Shown here: positions 50,001-60,265 of the stretch, in pieces
Position numbering within the stretch: the first letter of the stretch is position 1
Layout: every line of letters starts with the position of its first letter
NCBI GenBank assembly: GCA_029851415.1
Contig: CM056743.1
Location: 63,952,186 to 64,016,185, forward strand
Length of the DNA stretch: 64,000 nucleotides
Source: Eretmocerus hayati
Lineage: Eukaryota; Arthropoda; Insecta; Hymenoptera; Aphelinidae
Direction: 5' to 3'
Notes under the pieces: model-generated
What the model was told of the DNA's origin: nothing
Seen by the model: only the letters and a program-made list of their open reading frames with translations
Database searches by the model: none
Made by a program: the position numbers and the translations under genes

Positions 50001-51815
50001 GATTGATGACTCAGGATCGAGGGTATCGATGGTTTCTGGATTCGGGTATCTCATGGGCTAGACTTGGAGTTTTGATGATTCTCTAGGTCGAAAATCATCA
50101 GAGAGCAGAATAGAACAGTAAGAGGGCGAATCGCGGACAACTCTGTATCTCGTAGATCGACCATCTCTGTAACCTACGGTAAATGAGAATTTGGTCGCAA
50201 CCCTGGAAACGACGATATCGTCTCCATTGGTCCCCAACTTGACATGTGCATAGGCCTTCTTGAAGGTATCGGAATGATACGACGGTAATACGGCGGAATA
50301 GTAAGACGGCGGATATTCGTGAGCAATGGCTTTAGAGGAACCACGCTCCCTGAAGATCCAGTTTCCAGAGATATACCGCTGCATCACTGAGATTCATGAG
50401 AGTGTATCGATGGTTTCAGAATTTGGATATCTCATCGGCTGGACCGGGAATGTGGATGATTCCCTAGGTCAGCAATAGTCAAAGAGCAGAAACGAGCAGT
50501 AAGAGGGCGAATCGCGTCAAAACCTTGCATCTCGTAGACGCGGGTGGCCTGAGACGAGCGCAAGATGGACAAAACTGATGCCAAAAACGGGTCACGGCAT
50601 CTTGTTCTTCTCGTTCTTCTGAGAAAAATGGTTCCTTATGCACACAATCGGATCCGCTTCCGAAAACGATCCACAGATCAATCCTCATTCCGAACAGATG
50701 AGTCCGTTTGATTGCATTTATTCTGATTAGTATGGATAATCCCTTAACGGACGAAGATAGCATCATTGTTCATCCAACGTCCCCGAATGGTTTAGAGGGG
50801 AACAAATATGCATTTTGATAGGAAATTCTCCGTAGAATCAGCTGGTTGTATCCATTTCCCAAAATCTTGCTCCGTTCTTGGAATGTGAGCAAAATAGCAC
50901 AAGACTCATTAGCAGAGCTCAATCTGACAGCAATTCTTGAGCTCACGATTGGATTGGACAAAAGGGAATGGAGGTCGAAATAACGCTCTGTTGCATAGCC
51001 CTTCCATGTATCCTTCCAGGTGGAATCAGAGTTTGAACTCGGTTCCATCCCAAGTCCTCAGATTTCCATTTGAATCGCGGAAATTCAAGAATGATGAATC
51101 TGTTCAAGATGAGAATTGCTCTGTGGATCATTTTAGGTAGCGAATCCGATTTTGTGCATGAGGAACTACTTCCCTCAGAGAAACGAGATTAACAAGATGC
51201 CGTGATCCGTTTTTGTTGTCATGAGTGATTTTGGTAGATTTTTGTTGTCAGTTTTCTTCAACTTCCGCTCGCTCCAGGCCATCCGTGTTTTGCAGGTGTC
51301 GGGATGATTCTCTGAATCAAATGTCGCCCAGAGAGCAAGAAAGAACAGTAAAAGGGCGAACTAGCCGAAACGATCGCGTCTCGCTGATAGTGCTCCTCCG
51401 GCCCATGTTGTACAGAGATGCTTGATCATATCTACGAGAACTACAGGACTGTCTCGGTTGACCCTGAATCGGACATGCGCAACGGCTCACCCGGGGGGTT
51501 CGGAATAATTTCTCGGGTCTGACATGGCCCGAAGATCAGGATGGAATAGTGAGAGAGCGGATTGTCGTGAGCAGTGCCTTCTGAGGTATCAGGATTCCTG
51601 AAGATCCGGTTTTAAAAGATATACATCACTGAGATTCATGAGAGTGTATCGATGGTTCCGGAATTCGGGTCTCTCATCGGCTAGACCGAGATTTGAAATG
51701 ATTCTCTAGGTCAGAATCGGTCAAAGAGCAGAATTGTACAGTAAGAATGCGAATCGCGGTGAGACCTTGCATCTCAATGATCGGTCATCTCTCAATCTTA
51801 CGGTAGCGGACAATT
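47051..51815. repeat. higher-order satellite-like array, ~600-bp units of three monomers
   Basis: The anchor 'GATTCTCTAGGT.AGAATTG' falls at 47,244, 47,844, 48,354, 48,959, 49,559, 50,077, 50,458 and 51,700. The steps are 600, 510, 605, 600, 518 and 381 bp, and the last one spans a ~750-bp insertion. Each full unit holds three monomers, marked by 'AGTAAGAGGGCGAATCG', 'GGAACAGTAAAAGGGCGA' and 'GGAATAGTA.GACGG'. The first two units share stretches of more than 100 bp without a visible difference, so the array is being homogenised. The related but unstructured array to the left shares the monomer core. Confidence 0.88.
50537..51290. mobile_element. foldback element inserted in the satellite-like array
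   Basis: 'GGCCTGAGACGAGCGCAAG' at 50,545 is mirrored by 'CTTCCGCTCGCTCCAGGCC' near 51,280. Inner pairing includes 'CGG.TCACGGCATCTTGTT' and 'GATCCACAGA'. Satellite sequence resumes on both sides, so this is a later insertion. Confidence 0.75.
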
Positions 51816-51890
51816 TGCTGGCCACAAGGTGAGGTGTCGGACTCTTGATCGAAAGATCTTGGGTTCGTGTCCCAGTCTCGGCCGGAATCT
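51816..51890 (+). ncRNA. tRNA-like SINE head (Lys-like), degenerate
   Basis: Contains an anticodon-loop-like 'GACTCTTGATC' (CTT, as in tRNA-Lys) and a T-arm 'TTGGGTTCGTGTCCCAG', whose TTCGTGT loop differs from the consensus by a T where A58 should be. The D-arm/A-box part is poor. It begins exactly where satellite sequence breaks off, which suggests a tRNA-derived SINE insertion rather than a functional tRNA gene. The body probably continues to about 51,980. Confidence 0.45.
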
Positions 51891-51989
51891 CTGAAAACGG
51901 GGGAAGTTGTCCTTGATATTTTCTTTATATTCCATTGGTCGACCCTTATCAATAAACTTTTTGCCCATACTACTGGCTTTTTTAGTTGC

Positions 51990-52215
51990 GATCTAAGAAC
52001 ACATTTTGATAACAACAGCACAAAAGACCATGACAATGTCCCATCGACATGCCTCAGAGCACATACAACATTTGTGAATTCGTGACAAAAATTCATGACA
52101 ACGTCCCATGACAACTGCCCATGACATGACTCGGCCCGCGGAATATCTGAAAACTCATGACGAAAATTCATGACAAAACTTCATGACAGATATTCATCAC
52201 AAGGTTTCATGATGT
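51990..52215. repeat. CATGACA-rich irregular repeat
   Basis: At least seven CATGAC words, most as 'TTCATGACA' or 'CCCATGACA', lie within about 200 bp with irregular spacing. Noncoding. Confidence 0.7.
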
Positions 52216-52593
52216 CATATTACTCCTTCCAATTCATGGCACGAATTGACAAGTTCATTACTCATGTTTTCTAGACAGCGTGACATCATGATTCCATGTC
52301 ATGTGCATTACATGATTTTTCTCAATATGGTCCCTGTGAGTCAGCAGACCTTCCTTTTAGGATCGTGGTCTCGATGGATTCATTGCAGAGTGGGCCTGCT
52401 TGTGTCGAACGAGTGTGTGCAAGACGTTTGAAGTAGTTCTGAACTTCGTGTTCTGAACTTTTGTCTACCCACTGCGATTGTCATTAATAACAACTTTTCG
52501 AGTTCAGCGGTTTCATATAGACTTCATTTTATTTATTTATTTCAAATTGACTAGAAACAATGCTTATTCATTTTATAAACTTGGGCCAATAAT
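52216..52593. other. region upstream of the ankyrin ORF
   Basis: AT-rich noncoding DNA. (ATTT)n occurs near 52,528-52,540. No promoter could be singled out. Confidence 0.35.
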
Positions 52594-53400
52594 TTGGACT
52601 GTCATTTGGGCCATTCATCAGAGGTAAAGACTCACTGCTATATGATTCAAACTAACATAATTCAAGAATTATATCAAAGTTCATCATCTTCCATCTTTCC
52701 GGTGACTTCTAAGATGTATCTACCATTCTTTCTTGATCTCGAAGCAGGAAACTCAGATCTGCTTAAGGCTGTGACTAAGGGACAAGAAGCTACTGCCTTG
52801 AGTCTTTTGAATCGGGGTGCGGACTTTACTACACAAAATGGTAGAGGTGAAACACCTCTCCATATTGCATTTTACAAGAATTTGCCAAGAGTAGTTGAAA
52901 AAATTCTGGCTAATTATAAAAATTTTGTAAACAATGTAACGGATAACAATGGGTTGTCTTGTCTGCACATTGCTTCTTCAGTCAGAGGGAAAATTGGCAT
53001 TGCCTCTCTGCAACATTTTATTAAAATTGGAGCAAATGTTAACCAACGAGTCAGTTATGATTCGAAATTCCATCCTGGGAATACTGCACTCCAATTTGCT
53101 GCACAATGGGGTAGGAGCCAAAATGTCCATGCACTGCTCAAACATGGAGCTAAGTATTCCCTTCAGAATGAACCAAATGCAACTGCATTCGATTTAGCTC
53201 TCCCTTGTGCTGAATTCGTCCAACAACCTAGCGCATATGGTGCAATGAGAGGAATTGTATGGCAAAATATGCAGACCAAAGATTTGAATTTCATTGACTA
53301 TAGATTCACTCCATTACATTTACTAGGAACAGATGCTACTCCAGGGTATATTAATAAAATCAGTGCCATGTACAAAACTACAAAGACACACAAAACTTGA
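52594..53400 (+). CDS. ankyrin-repeat protein, intronless ORF, possibly truncated
   Basis: A 268-codon open frame without interruptions. Residues 53-84 form a first ankyrin repeat; 85-118 a second ('GETPLHIAFYKNLPRVVEKI'); 119-160 a third with 'LSCLHIASS' and 'GANVN'; 162-194 a fourth ('GNTALQFAAQWGRSQNVHAL'); a degenerate fifth follows from 195 and another repeat begins at 'FTPLHLLG' (238). The end, 'KTTKTHKT', follows immediately after an incomplete repeat, so the 3' part looks lost; repetitive GTCCCAGAA DNA starts about 50 bp later. Met41 (52,714) is an alternative start, just before repeats begin. Ankyrin proteins mediate protein binding; the partner and role are unknown. The sequence alone does not tell a retained host gene from a processed copy or an acquired gene. 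Confidence 0.7.
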   Translation: MDCHLGHSSEVKTHCYMIQTNIIQELYQSSSSSIFPVTSKMYLPFFLDLEAGNSDLLKAVTKGQEATALSLLNRGADFTTQNGRGETPLHIAFYKNLPRVVEKILANYKNFVNNVTDNNGLSCLHIASSVRGKIGIASLQHFIKIGANVNQRVSYDSKFHPGNTALQFAAQWGRSQNVHALLKHGAKYSLQNEPNATAFDLALPCAEFVQQPSAYGAMRGIVWQNMQTKDLNFIDYRFTPLHLLGTDATPGYINKISAMYKTTKTHKT

Positions 53401-53439
53401 AAGTTTCGCGGGAACCGACAGATATTGATCTCGGGAAAT

Positions 53440-53880
53440 ATATGGAAAAAAATATAGCGTCCCAGAAATTGAAAATATATATGGGAAACGTCCCAGGAAT
53501 TGGATATATATGTGAAAAACGTCCCAAAACACTTCATATTTGATAAATGACTGATATCCTCATTTTGTGGGATGCATATATATATATGAGAAATATATTA
53601 TCCCAGAAATAGGGAATATATACAAAAAAAGTCCCAGAACGTTCTAAATATGATATTTAATCATATATTGTCAAATTCTGGGACGGAATATATATTCTCA
53701 AGAAAAAAATTTTCATATATATATTGCGTCCCAGAAATGGGAAATATGGCAAATATTCTCATATTCTAGGACGTCCCAGAATATGTTAGAATTGAAGGAG
53801 GCCTTCTGGGACGTCCCAGAAATTAGAAAAAGTCCCAGAAATTGGAGTAAGCTGTCACGGAATATCCCAGAATCTCTAGT
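53440..53880. repeat. GTCCCAGAA repeat block
   Basis: About eleven 'GTCCCAGAA' or 'TTCTGGGAC' words separated by AT-rich (ATATAT) spacers. It includes the palindrome 'TTCTGGGACGTCCCAGAA' (about 53,806-53,823), identical to the one at about 40,276. Noncoding. Confidence 0.8.
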
Positions 53881-53911
53881 TAAAGAAATATATACACATA
53901 TACACCTGCAT

Positions 53912-55834
53912 GCTGGGGCCGGCCCGAGGATATGAGTGATTGTGCTGATGCTACCTATATATTTCTCAGGATTGGCAGAAGGCCATGTCTATGTAGGCAC
54001 GGTGCGCTTCTGAGGAGCATGAGCTCCCCAGAATTGTCAAAAGAAACTGAAAAAAGATGTTTTTTCACATAACTTCATGAGCAGAACCTGATTTTGAGCA
54101 AAATCGGATCAGCTCCTTTTCTTAAGTAGTTGTCAGATTGATCAATCCCCATGTATTGCTTATGGAGAGATTTGGCGACTTAACGTTTCCTTCGCATCTT
54201 CGAGGTTTTCTCGTAATTATCCAGAAAGAGTGGGTTATAACGAAAAATGTCAGGAACGGGTTTTTATAGATTTTTTCAAGACCTACAAAATCACGTGGGT
54301 AGATGAATCATAAAACTCGAAAGGATTGACATATCATTAGTAAAACCTCGAGTTTCTCACGAAAAACCTCGTGCCTCCTGCTAATTATCTACTATTCCCC
54401 TCAACACCATGGAGGAACTCTAAGTTTCTCGATTGATCTCTTCACGTCTACTTGTTGTTCTTCAGAAAAATTGAAGAAAAATATCCACAGCATTTTGTGC
54501 TATGACCCACCTTTTCTCAATAATTACGAGGAAACTTCGAAGATGCGAAGGAAACGTTAAGTCGCCCAATTCCTCCATAAGCAATACATGGGGAATGATC
54601 AATTTGACAACTACTCAAAAGAAGGAGCTGATCCGATATCGCCCAGAATCAGGTTCTGCTCATGGAGTTTCGTATGAAGACATCCTATTTTCAGTTTCTT
54701 TCGACAATTTTGAGAAACTCATCCTCCTCAGAAGTGCAGCGTGTAGGGTGACCAAGAGACCCCAAATTGATTTTACTGATTTAATTAATTTTAAAATGAA
54801 AATGCTTAGCTCAGTCTTGGTCCTTTGAAATGATATCTGCACCCTGAAGAGGTGGCTCACTTGCACCCGGATGTATGATGGGGTGACTAACTGTAGGGAG
54901 GACGTTCACTGAATGCTCGATGAGTGAACTTCCTTTATGAGTGAGTAATTTATTAGAAATGTAATATTATTCACTTACCATTGCTGCAATCTAATTTCGA
55001 TTCCTGGGATTATACTGGAAAGATTTTGTTCCGTTCTGGAGCGCGTCGACTTCTTCTCATGGTAGGTTGAGACCGACTGATGCTCCATCCGTTCGTGTTC
55101 CACGATATGATCTCACCAGGCAATGTCGGCGAATTTTTGGGGAACTATGTGACTATATCTATGTATCTATAGCTACACAGTTGTCATTTTCAAGCAGATG
55201 TTTGCCAGAACTGTCCCTAAATGGGAATTTTATTGAATTTTGAAGGATTATCCATAATCAATGACTTTCTAGTGATATAAGGATATAGCATATGTGATAT
55301 TTTCATTGAATTATAATATCATATGATCCTAAGAGGGACGAGAGGCCTCATTTAAGTAGGGTGACCAAGAAACCCCAAGTTGATTCTACTGATTCAATTT
55401 ATTTCGAAATAAGAATACTTAGCATAGTCTTGGTCCTTTGGAATGATATTTGCACCCTGAAGAGGTAGCTCACTTGCACCCCGATGTATGATGGGTTGAC
55501 TAACTCTAGGGAGGACGTTCACCGAATGCTTGATGGAAGAACGTTTCTCATGAGTGAGTATTTTTTCAGAAATGTGATTTTATTCATTCACCAGTGCTGC
55601 AATCTCATGACCCTTGACCCTGCTTTCGATTCCTGGGATTATACTGAAAAAATTTTGTTCCGTCCTGGAGCGCGTCGACTTCTCCTCATGGTAGGTTGAG
55701 ACCAACTGATGCTTCATTTGTTCGTGCTCTATGATATGAACTCACCAGGCGACTTCGGCGACCGTCCGTATCCCCCGAGTAGGGCTGCCAACCTAAAGTC
55801 GTGTTCGAGAATGAGTGTTGCCATTTTGACTTTA
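53912..55834 (+). repeat. dispersed repeat family R1.9, copy 2
   Basis: Reverse-complement match of 22,572-24,412, but longer at its right end ('CGTCCGTATCCCCCGAGTAG' and 'GTTGCCATTTTGACTTTAAG' are missing from copy 1). It ends in a (TA)n run. It contains the 108-codon frame 54,502-54,828, similar to 23,458-23,814 (-), without known motifs. Confidence 0.82.
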
Positions 55835-55836
55835 AG

Positions 55837-55866
<30 letters not shown>
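55835..55866. repeat. (TA)n microsatellite
   Basis: TA run at the end of dispersed-repeat copy 2. Confidence 0.95.
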
Positions 55867-55868
<2 letters not shown>

Positions 55869-56069
55869 TATATGTCTCTATAAAATATATATCTCATGGA
55901 AAATTATGTGTACGCCAAGTTGGCAGTTTTGATTTCTGATTGCGATTTTTCTTGCATTTGAACATATATATATTTGCCCGTGGCTTAATTATGTTGATTT
56001 ATAAGTTATGTAAGTGCGTGAGTGTGAATCCCTTACATGAGGCAGTCCACACGTGAAAACTCACTGCAC

Positions 56070-56112
<43 letters not shown>

Positions 56113-57217
56113 GATGGTGAGATTCGGGATTCATGTATAGTGTTATCAAATAACCATTTAATATATATCAAATAACAATTTGATCCATGATTTGATGGCT
56201 AATAAGATGTTTTTACGAATGCGTCGATGAGTGGATATTTTGATTTTTTGAGTAAATATGTATATTTGAGGATGTATATGTGTTCCTGTGAGTGGGTGAT
56301 GATCTTAATGTCACTTTTTATCTTATATTATTCTGAATAAAATTTTACTGATTCGTTATGTATATTGATTTTTAGTTTATTGTTGAATATTCTAACTATT
56401 ATGACAGTGCGGATATGTGCATATGGTTTCTTGAGTTATGTGCTCAAGGAATATGTAGATTTCTCAATACCATGTTTATGAGTGTGTTTGTTGTGATATC
56501 GAGTATGTTCGTTTGATGATTTGTTGTTCGTATTCTTTTTCGTCATAAATTGTTCATATTCATTGATCTCGTGTTTCTCGTTCATTCTAACCCCCAATTC
56601 TCCCGCGTTCATGAATCGAGTAGTCGCAAAAATCATCTCATTATATTACTCACCGTTGATGAGCGTCTCATCATTATATTTTAGCTATCTTCGGATCAGG
56701 AAGTACATCTAATTTGAATAATAGGTTTAATAGCCATGTCCTGTACGCTCCGGATGGGGAATGGTGATAGAGATACTAGAGACAGTACGTCAGATCATTT
56801 TTTTTGCTTCAAATATAGAGAACATATTGATGAGAAACTGACTCATGAAACTTCGATTTGGAGAATTGGTGTTTCAGACTCGCACGAAGTGGAGATTCGA
56901 CATTGGAAACTTCTTCTAAGTATTTTTGTTCACACCACTCGCAATGATCCTTGATATTCTCTAGTTTTCTCCAAAAAATTTCCATCAATTGGAAGAAGAA
57001 GGAAGTAAGTGGGATGTATATAAAATTTTTCCCAAAACTTATTTCGGGTTTTTGGGAAAACAAAAAAATAAAAATCGAATTTTTGGTCAAAAAAAAATTT
57101 TCGCGGCGGCCGCCCCGGCGCCCGCTCGGGCGGCCACCCATTTTCAGTGGGGTATCGACGAAGTATTTATTACGTTATCAACGCGCTCGTCGCTCAGGGG
57201 TCGCGGCGGACGTTGAG
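55867..57217. other. AT-rich noncoding DNA with a GC-rich spike
   Basis: No supported gene. A second TA run lies at about 56,069-56,110. A GC-rich 40-bp block (57,103-57,142, 'GCGGCGGCCGCCCCGGCGCC') stands out against the AT-rich surroundings, just beyond the gag stop; no pol homology is seen here. Confidence 0.45.
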
Positions 57218-59533
57218 TTAGTTTGAATGATCAGCCGCGTTTTGGGTTCCGGGTTCCTGAGTCTGCTGTTGTGGCGCTTGTACCTGGGCCGGGGGTACTT
57301 GGGCAGCATGCGATTGGATCTGCGTATGATTCTGCCCTGGATTTGCAAAATTCGGGTAGATGTTTGGGCCATTCTGGCTTGTAATCTCAAAATTTTGAAA
57401 ATTATCCCCCGGTGCGTTTCCGTCGTGACTGAAAATTATTGCGCTGGTTTCTATTGTCTCTCCTTCTGCCTCTAGAGCCATTTTGATCGACGCGGCGCGT
57501 GCTCGGTCTATCGATATATATCTCGCGCTTCTTGAAATCTCCCTCCAATTTCCAACAAACCTCAGCGTCATGCTTAGGCAATTCACACCGTTGGCAAACC
57601 TTCTGATCCTTTGCTTTCTGATAGCACGTATTTTCAGAATGCCCTACCGGTCGGCAATAAGTGCATACTACTTGAGAATCTAAAACTCGGACGTTCGCTT
57701 GGCTCGGCCCCGATGTATTCGTTCGCGTTTGGGTTTGTTGTGAGCCTGCGAGGAGAAGATAATCTCTACGCTGTAGCACCGCCTGTTGAGCGAATCTTAT
57801 CGCTTCGCGTATGTCTAGGGGCACGAGATTCTCGAGTTTGGGACCTATACCGATAATGGAACATGTCATTGCTGCTTCATCAGCATCTCTCTTGCGTGAC
57901 TCTATCTCGACCGGAGTGTATTGAGATTTTGCGTCTGCTATATTCTTGAACCTAGTTAAGATTCCCTAGATCCTCAGCCCGTATGCCTCTATTGTTCCAT
58001 CATTCAATTCCGCACAACCTCCCAATCCCGACATTATGTCGTCCAAAGAATCTACAATTGTGAATTGTTCTTCTAATTCCTGTAAGAATGCTTCCTCTGG
58101 TGGGGCTTTCAATACCGATGATGCGAATAGAGATTTTGCTGTGCCTCGCAATTTGTTGTGGATGTGCATTAGGATCCTACGTTCTGACCCAGAATCTCCC
58201 ACTTCTACCGCGTACCTAACAGTCATACAGAATAATTCGAGGGTGTCGGGATCCCCGTTAAATTCTCCGATTTCCTTGAGAATTTTATACACTTCCGGAT
58301 CTCTTGCCGGTATGCTCCCATTCTGTTGGGTATATTGCACCCCATTTTCCGGGCGTTGTGTGTGTTCATTTACCGCGGCAGTTTGATTCGGAAGAACGTG
58401 TTGTTGCGTGAAAATATGGGGTGCGTGAGGGTTGCTTCCATTTGCTCGGTACTGACTGGGATTTTGCGGTGCTGATGGATAAGACGTGTATGTACGTTGT
58501 GGGGAATTGTTCGCGTTCTGGCCATTCTGTGGAAAATAGGTTGGTCCAGAAAGTCCGTTATCCTGCACGTAATTTATTTGATAATTCGCATCGTGTACTT
58601 GTCCATTCGTAATAAGCGGTTCGCGAGAGCTCCGTTTTTTCCACAGTCCGACGAGTTTTGAGAAGCTACTCACTCGCTGCATATTTCCACGCTGGGGTTC
58701 CGGTTGTCTCGGTGTTCCGTTCGATACAGGTTGAGCAATCCCATGAGCGTGAATGTAATTCGGAATGTATGAATTTGTCAAGTTTTGTGGTACGTTCTGT
58801 CTTATAATTTTCTGAACAGGGTTTTGTAAATTTTGTGCAGCCACCGGCAGGCAGTCCCATGATATTTGTTTATGAACTTGCCGCGATACCGCTTGAAAAC
58901 CATTAGCTTGGCTATTGTTTTGTGGTATCTGGCTCGGAGAATTATTTTGGCTCCTTTGACCTTGAGCGCTATTCTCAATGATTTGTGTATGATTTTGTGC
59001 GAGTCCCATATGTATAAAATTTGGGTCTAAGGAAAAAGTTTCTCCGATTCTAACACACTGCTCTTGGGGTTGCTGTTCCGTGCATAAAAATGTCCGACCG
59101 TCTGGACTTGTGTAACAATAGGTTTCCTGATGAGGTACGGTTAGAGTTTGGTTTGAGTGGGTCGTCCAAACGGGTTCGCTTTTATGGGCGATTCTCCAAG
59201 AATGGTCTGAGATGCCCGCCATTGATTGTAATCAGGTCCCAAATATTGATCCGGATTTTGCGGTGTTGAAAACCGACTCATTTCGATCTCAGTACTCCCG
59301 TGATTTCCATTTACCGCGCTCGCACTCATTCCCCATGCCCCATCTTGATCATGTTCATCGAAAAGGGTACCTGGTCCCATGGTATAAATACTCGATCTAT
59401 CCTTAAACCCATCCGTTTGCCCGTTTCGTTTACATATTCCCGATCTTAAGTGAGTATCCTTAGGTATGGTACCTGTGCGAGCCAGTGACTCTCTGCTCTT
59501 AGATGTTCCGAATAGACCTAACATACGAGTCAT
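57218..59533 (-). pseudogene. Ty3/Gypsy gag, second copy of the first family
   Basis: Minus-strand gag from 'MTRMLGLFGTSKSRE' (59,533) to a natural-looking end at 57,218 ('NAADHSN', matching 'NHAENLN' in the first copy). It carries a Q/N/P-rich leader, 'LKEIGEFNGDPDTLELFC' in the capsid-like part, and two intact knuckles ('CTYCRPVGHSENTC', 'CQRCELPKHDAEVC'). Breaks: a frameshift near 59,150-59,220, a TAG at 57,966-57,968 where the first copy has glutamine, and a frameshift near 57,410-57,450. Pol is absent downstream. Compared with the first copy it lacks the ~1.6-kb tandem-repeat insertion, so it shows the uninterrupted order of the family. Confidence 0.88.
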
Positions 59534-59618
59534 TTTTGCTCGGCTATTTATGAATCAACTTCGAATCTTGGGAATGAATGCGAGTGTGTAGGCAAATCAG
59601 TCGTACGAGATAATGAAC

Positions 59619-59918
59619 ACTAGCGTAATGCCTCGCGTTGCTCGGCTCGTAAGTGTTCCCGAGAGGCGTATTAGTTCTTCAAAATGCTCTTCCAAATCAA
59701 ATAAGGGATTGTTCCTCAAAAATTTTATATATTTAGTTTAGCGATGGTTTTTCACGTGGTTTTTGAACTCATGGAGGCCATAAGAAATACCGTAACTTGA
59801 CGCAATAGATAAAAAGGGTACAGGACATATTTTGATTCGATTCAAGAGAGCATTTTGAGAACCTTATACGCCTCTCGGGAACTCTTACAGGCCGAGCAAC
59901 GCGAGGCATTACGCTAGT
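59619..59918. mobile_element. MITE, ~300 bp, ~70-bp inverted ends
   Basis: 'ACTAGCGTAATGCCTCGCG' at 59,619 is mirrored at 59,900-59,918. Pairing continues with few mismatches for about 70 bp ('TTCCCGAGAGGCGTAT', 'TCAAAATGCTCT'). The ends contain CTAG, which may hide a TA or CTAG target duplication. Noncoding centre. Confidence 0.85.
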
Positions 59919-60016
59919 CTACATATAAGAGAGTGGGGGAAATGCCTAACGGCATGCGCTTTTTGCTGGCTCTATAGTTTATCTTTTTCTCTCCCCCCAC
60001 TCGCATCAGCGCATAC

Positions 60017-60183
60017 CAGGGCAGTCAAGCGTGGTAGAGTCCTTCCCCTCAAGCCCTTCCAGTCATGTGTAGAGCGCGCCGCGGCGTCGCAGGGGAGGGG
60101 CTCCTTCGCCGCGAGCCGCGACGCTCTCTGCACTTGACGCGAGGGGCTTGAGGGGAGGGGCTCTACTACGCTTGACACCCCTG
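60017..60183. mobile_element. hAT-type MITE, 167 bp, with 8-bp target duplication
   Basis: The ends 'CAGGGCAGTCAAGCGTGGTA' and its near-complement begin CAGGG/CCCTG as in hAT elements. They are flanked by an exact 8-bp duplication GCGCATAC at 60,009-60,016 and 60,184-60,191. The body is GC-rich and self-complementary. It is non-autonomous and not derived from the 33-kb hAT, whose ends and duplication length differ. Confidence 0.9.
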
Positions 60184-60265
60184 GCGCATACCGATACCGA
60201 TGAAATATATTTTGTATCGGTTAGGATGAGGGAGGGGATAACACATATCCTAGTGTGCTGACTAA

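Noticed and set aside
43736..51131. Recurring minus-strand peptides in the 43.7-51 kb region as a gene family or alternative-exon cluster
   Set aside because: The peptides follow the ~200/600-bp satellite period but frames shift and stops fall irregularly between monomers; no consistent splice sites frame an exon.
43880..51815. CRISPR-like or other short regularly spaced repeat array
   Set aside because: Units are ~200 bp, diverged and directly tandem, with no short identical repeats separated by unique spacers; the context is eukaryotic.
57218..59533. A complete second Gypsy element at the right end
   Set aside because: Only gag homology is visible; no protease, RT, LTR or primer site was found on either side.
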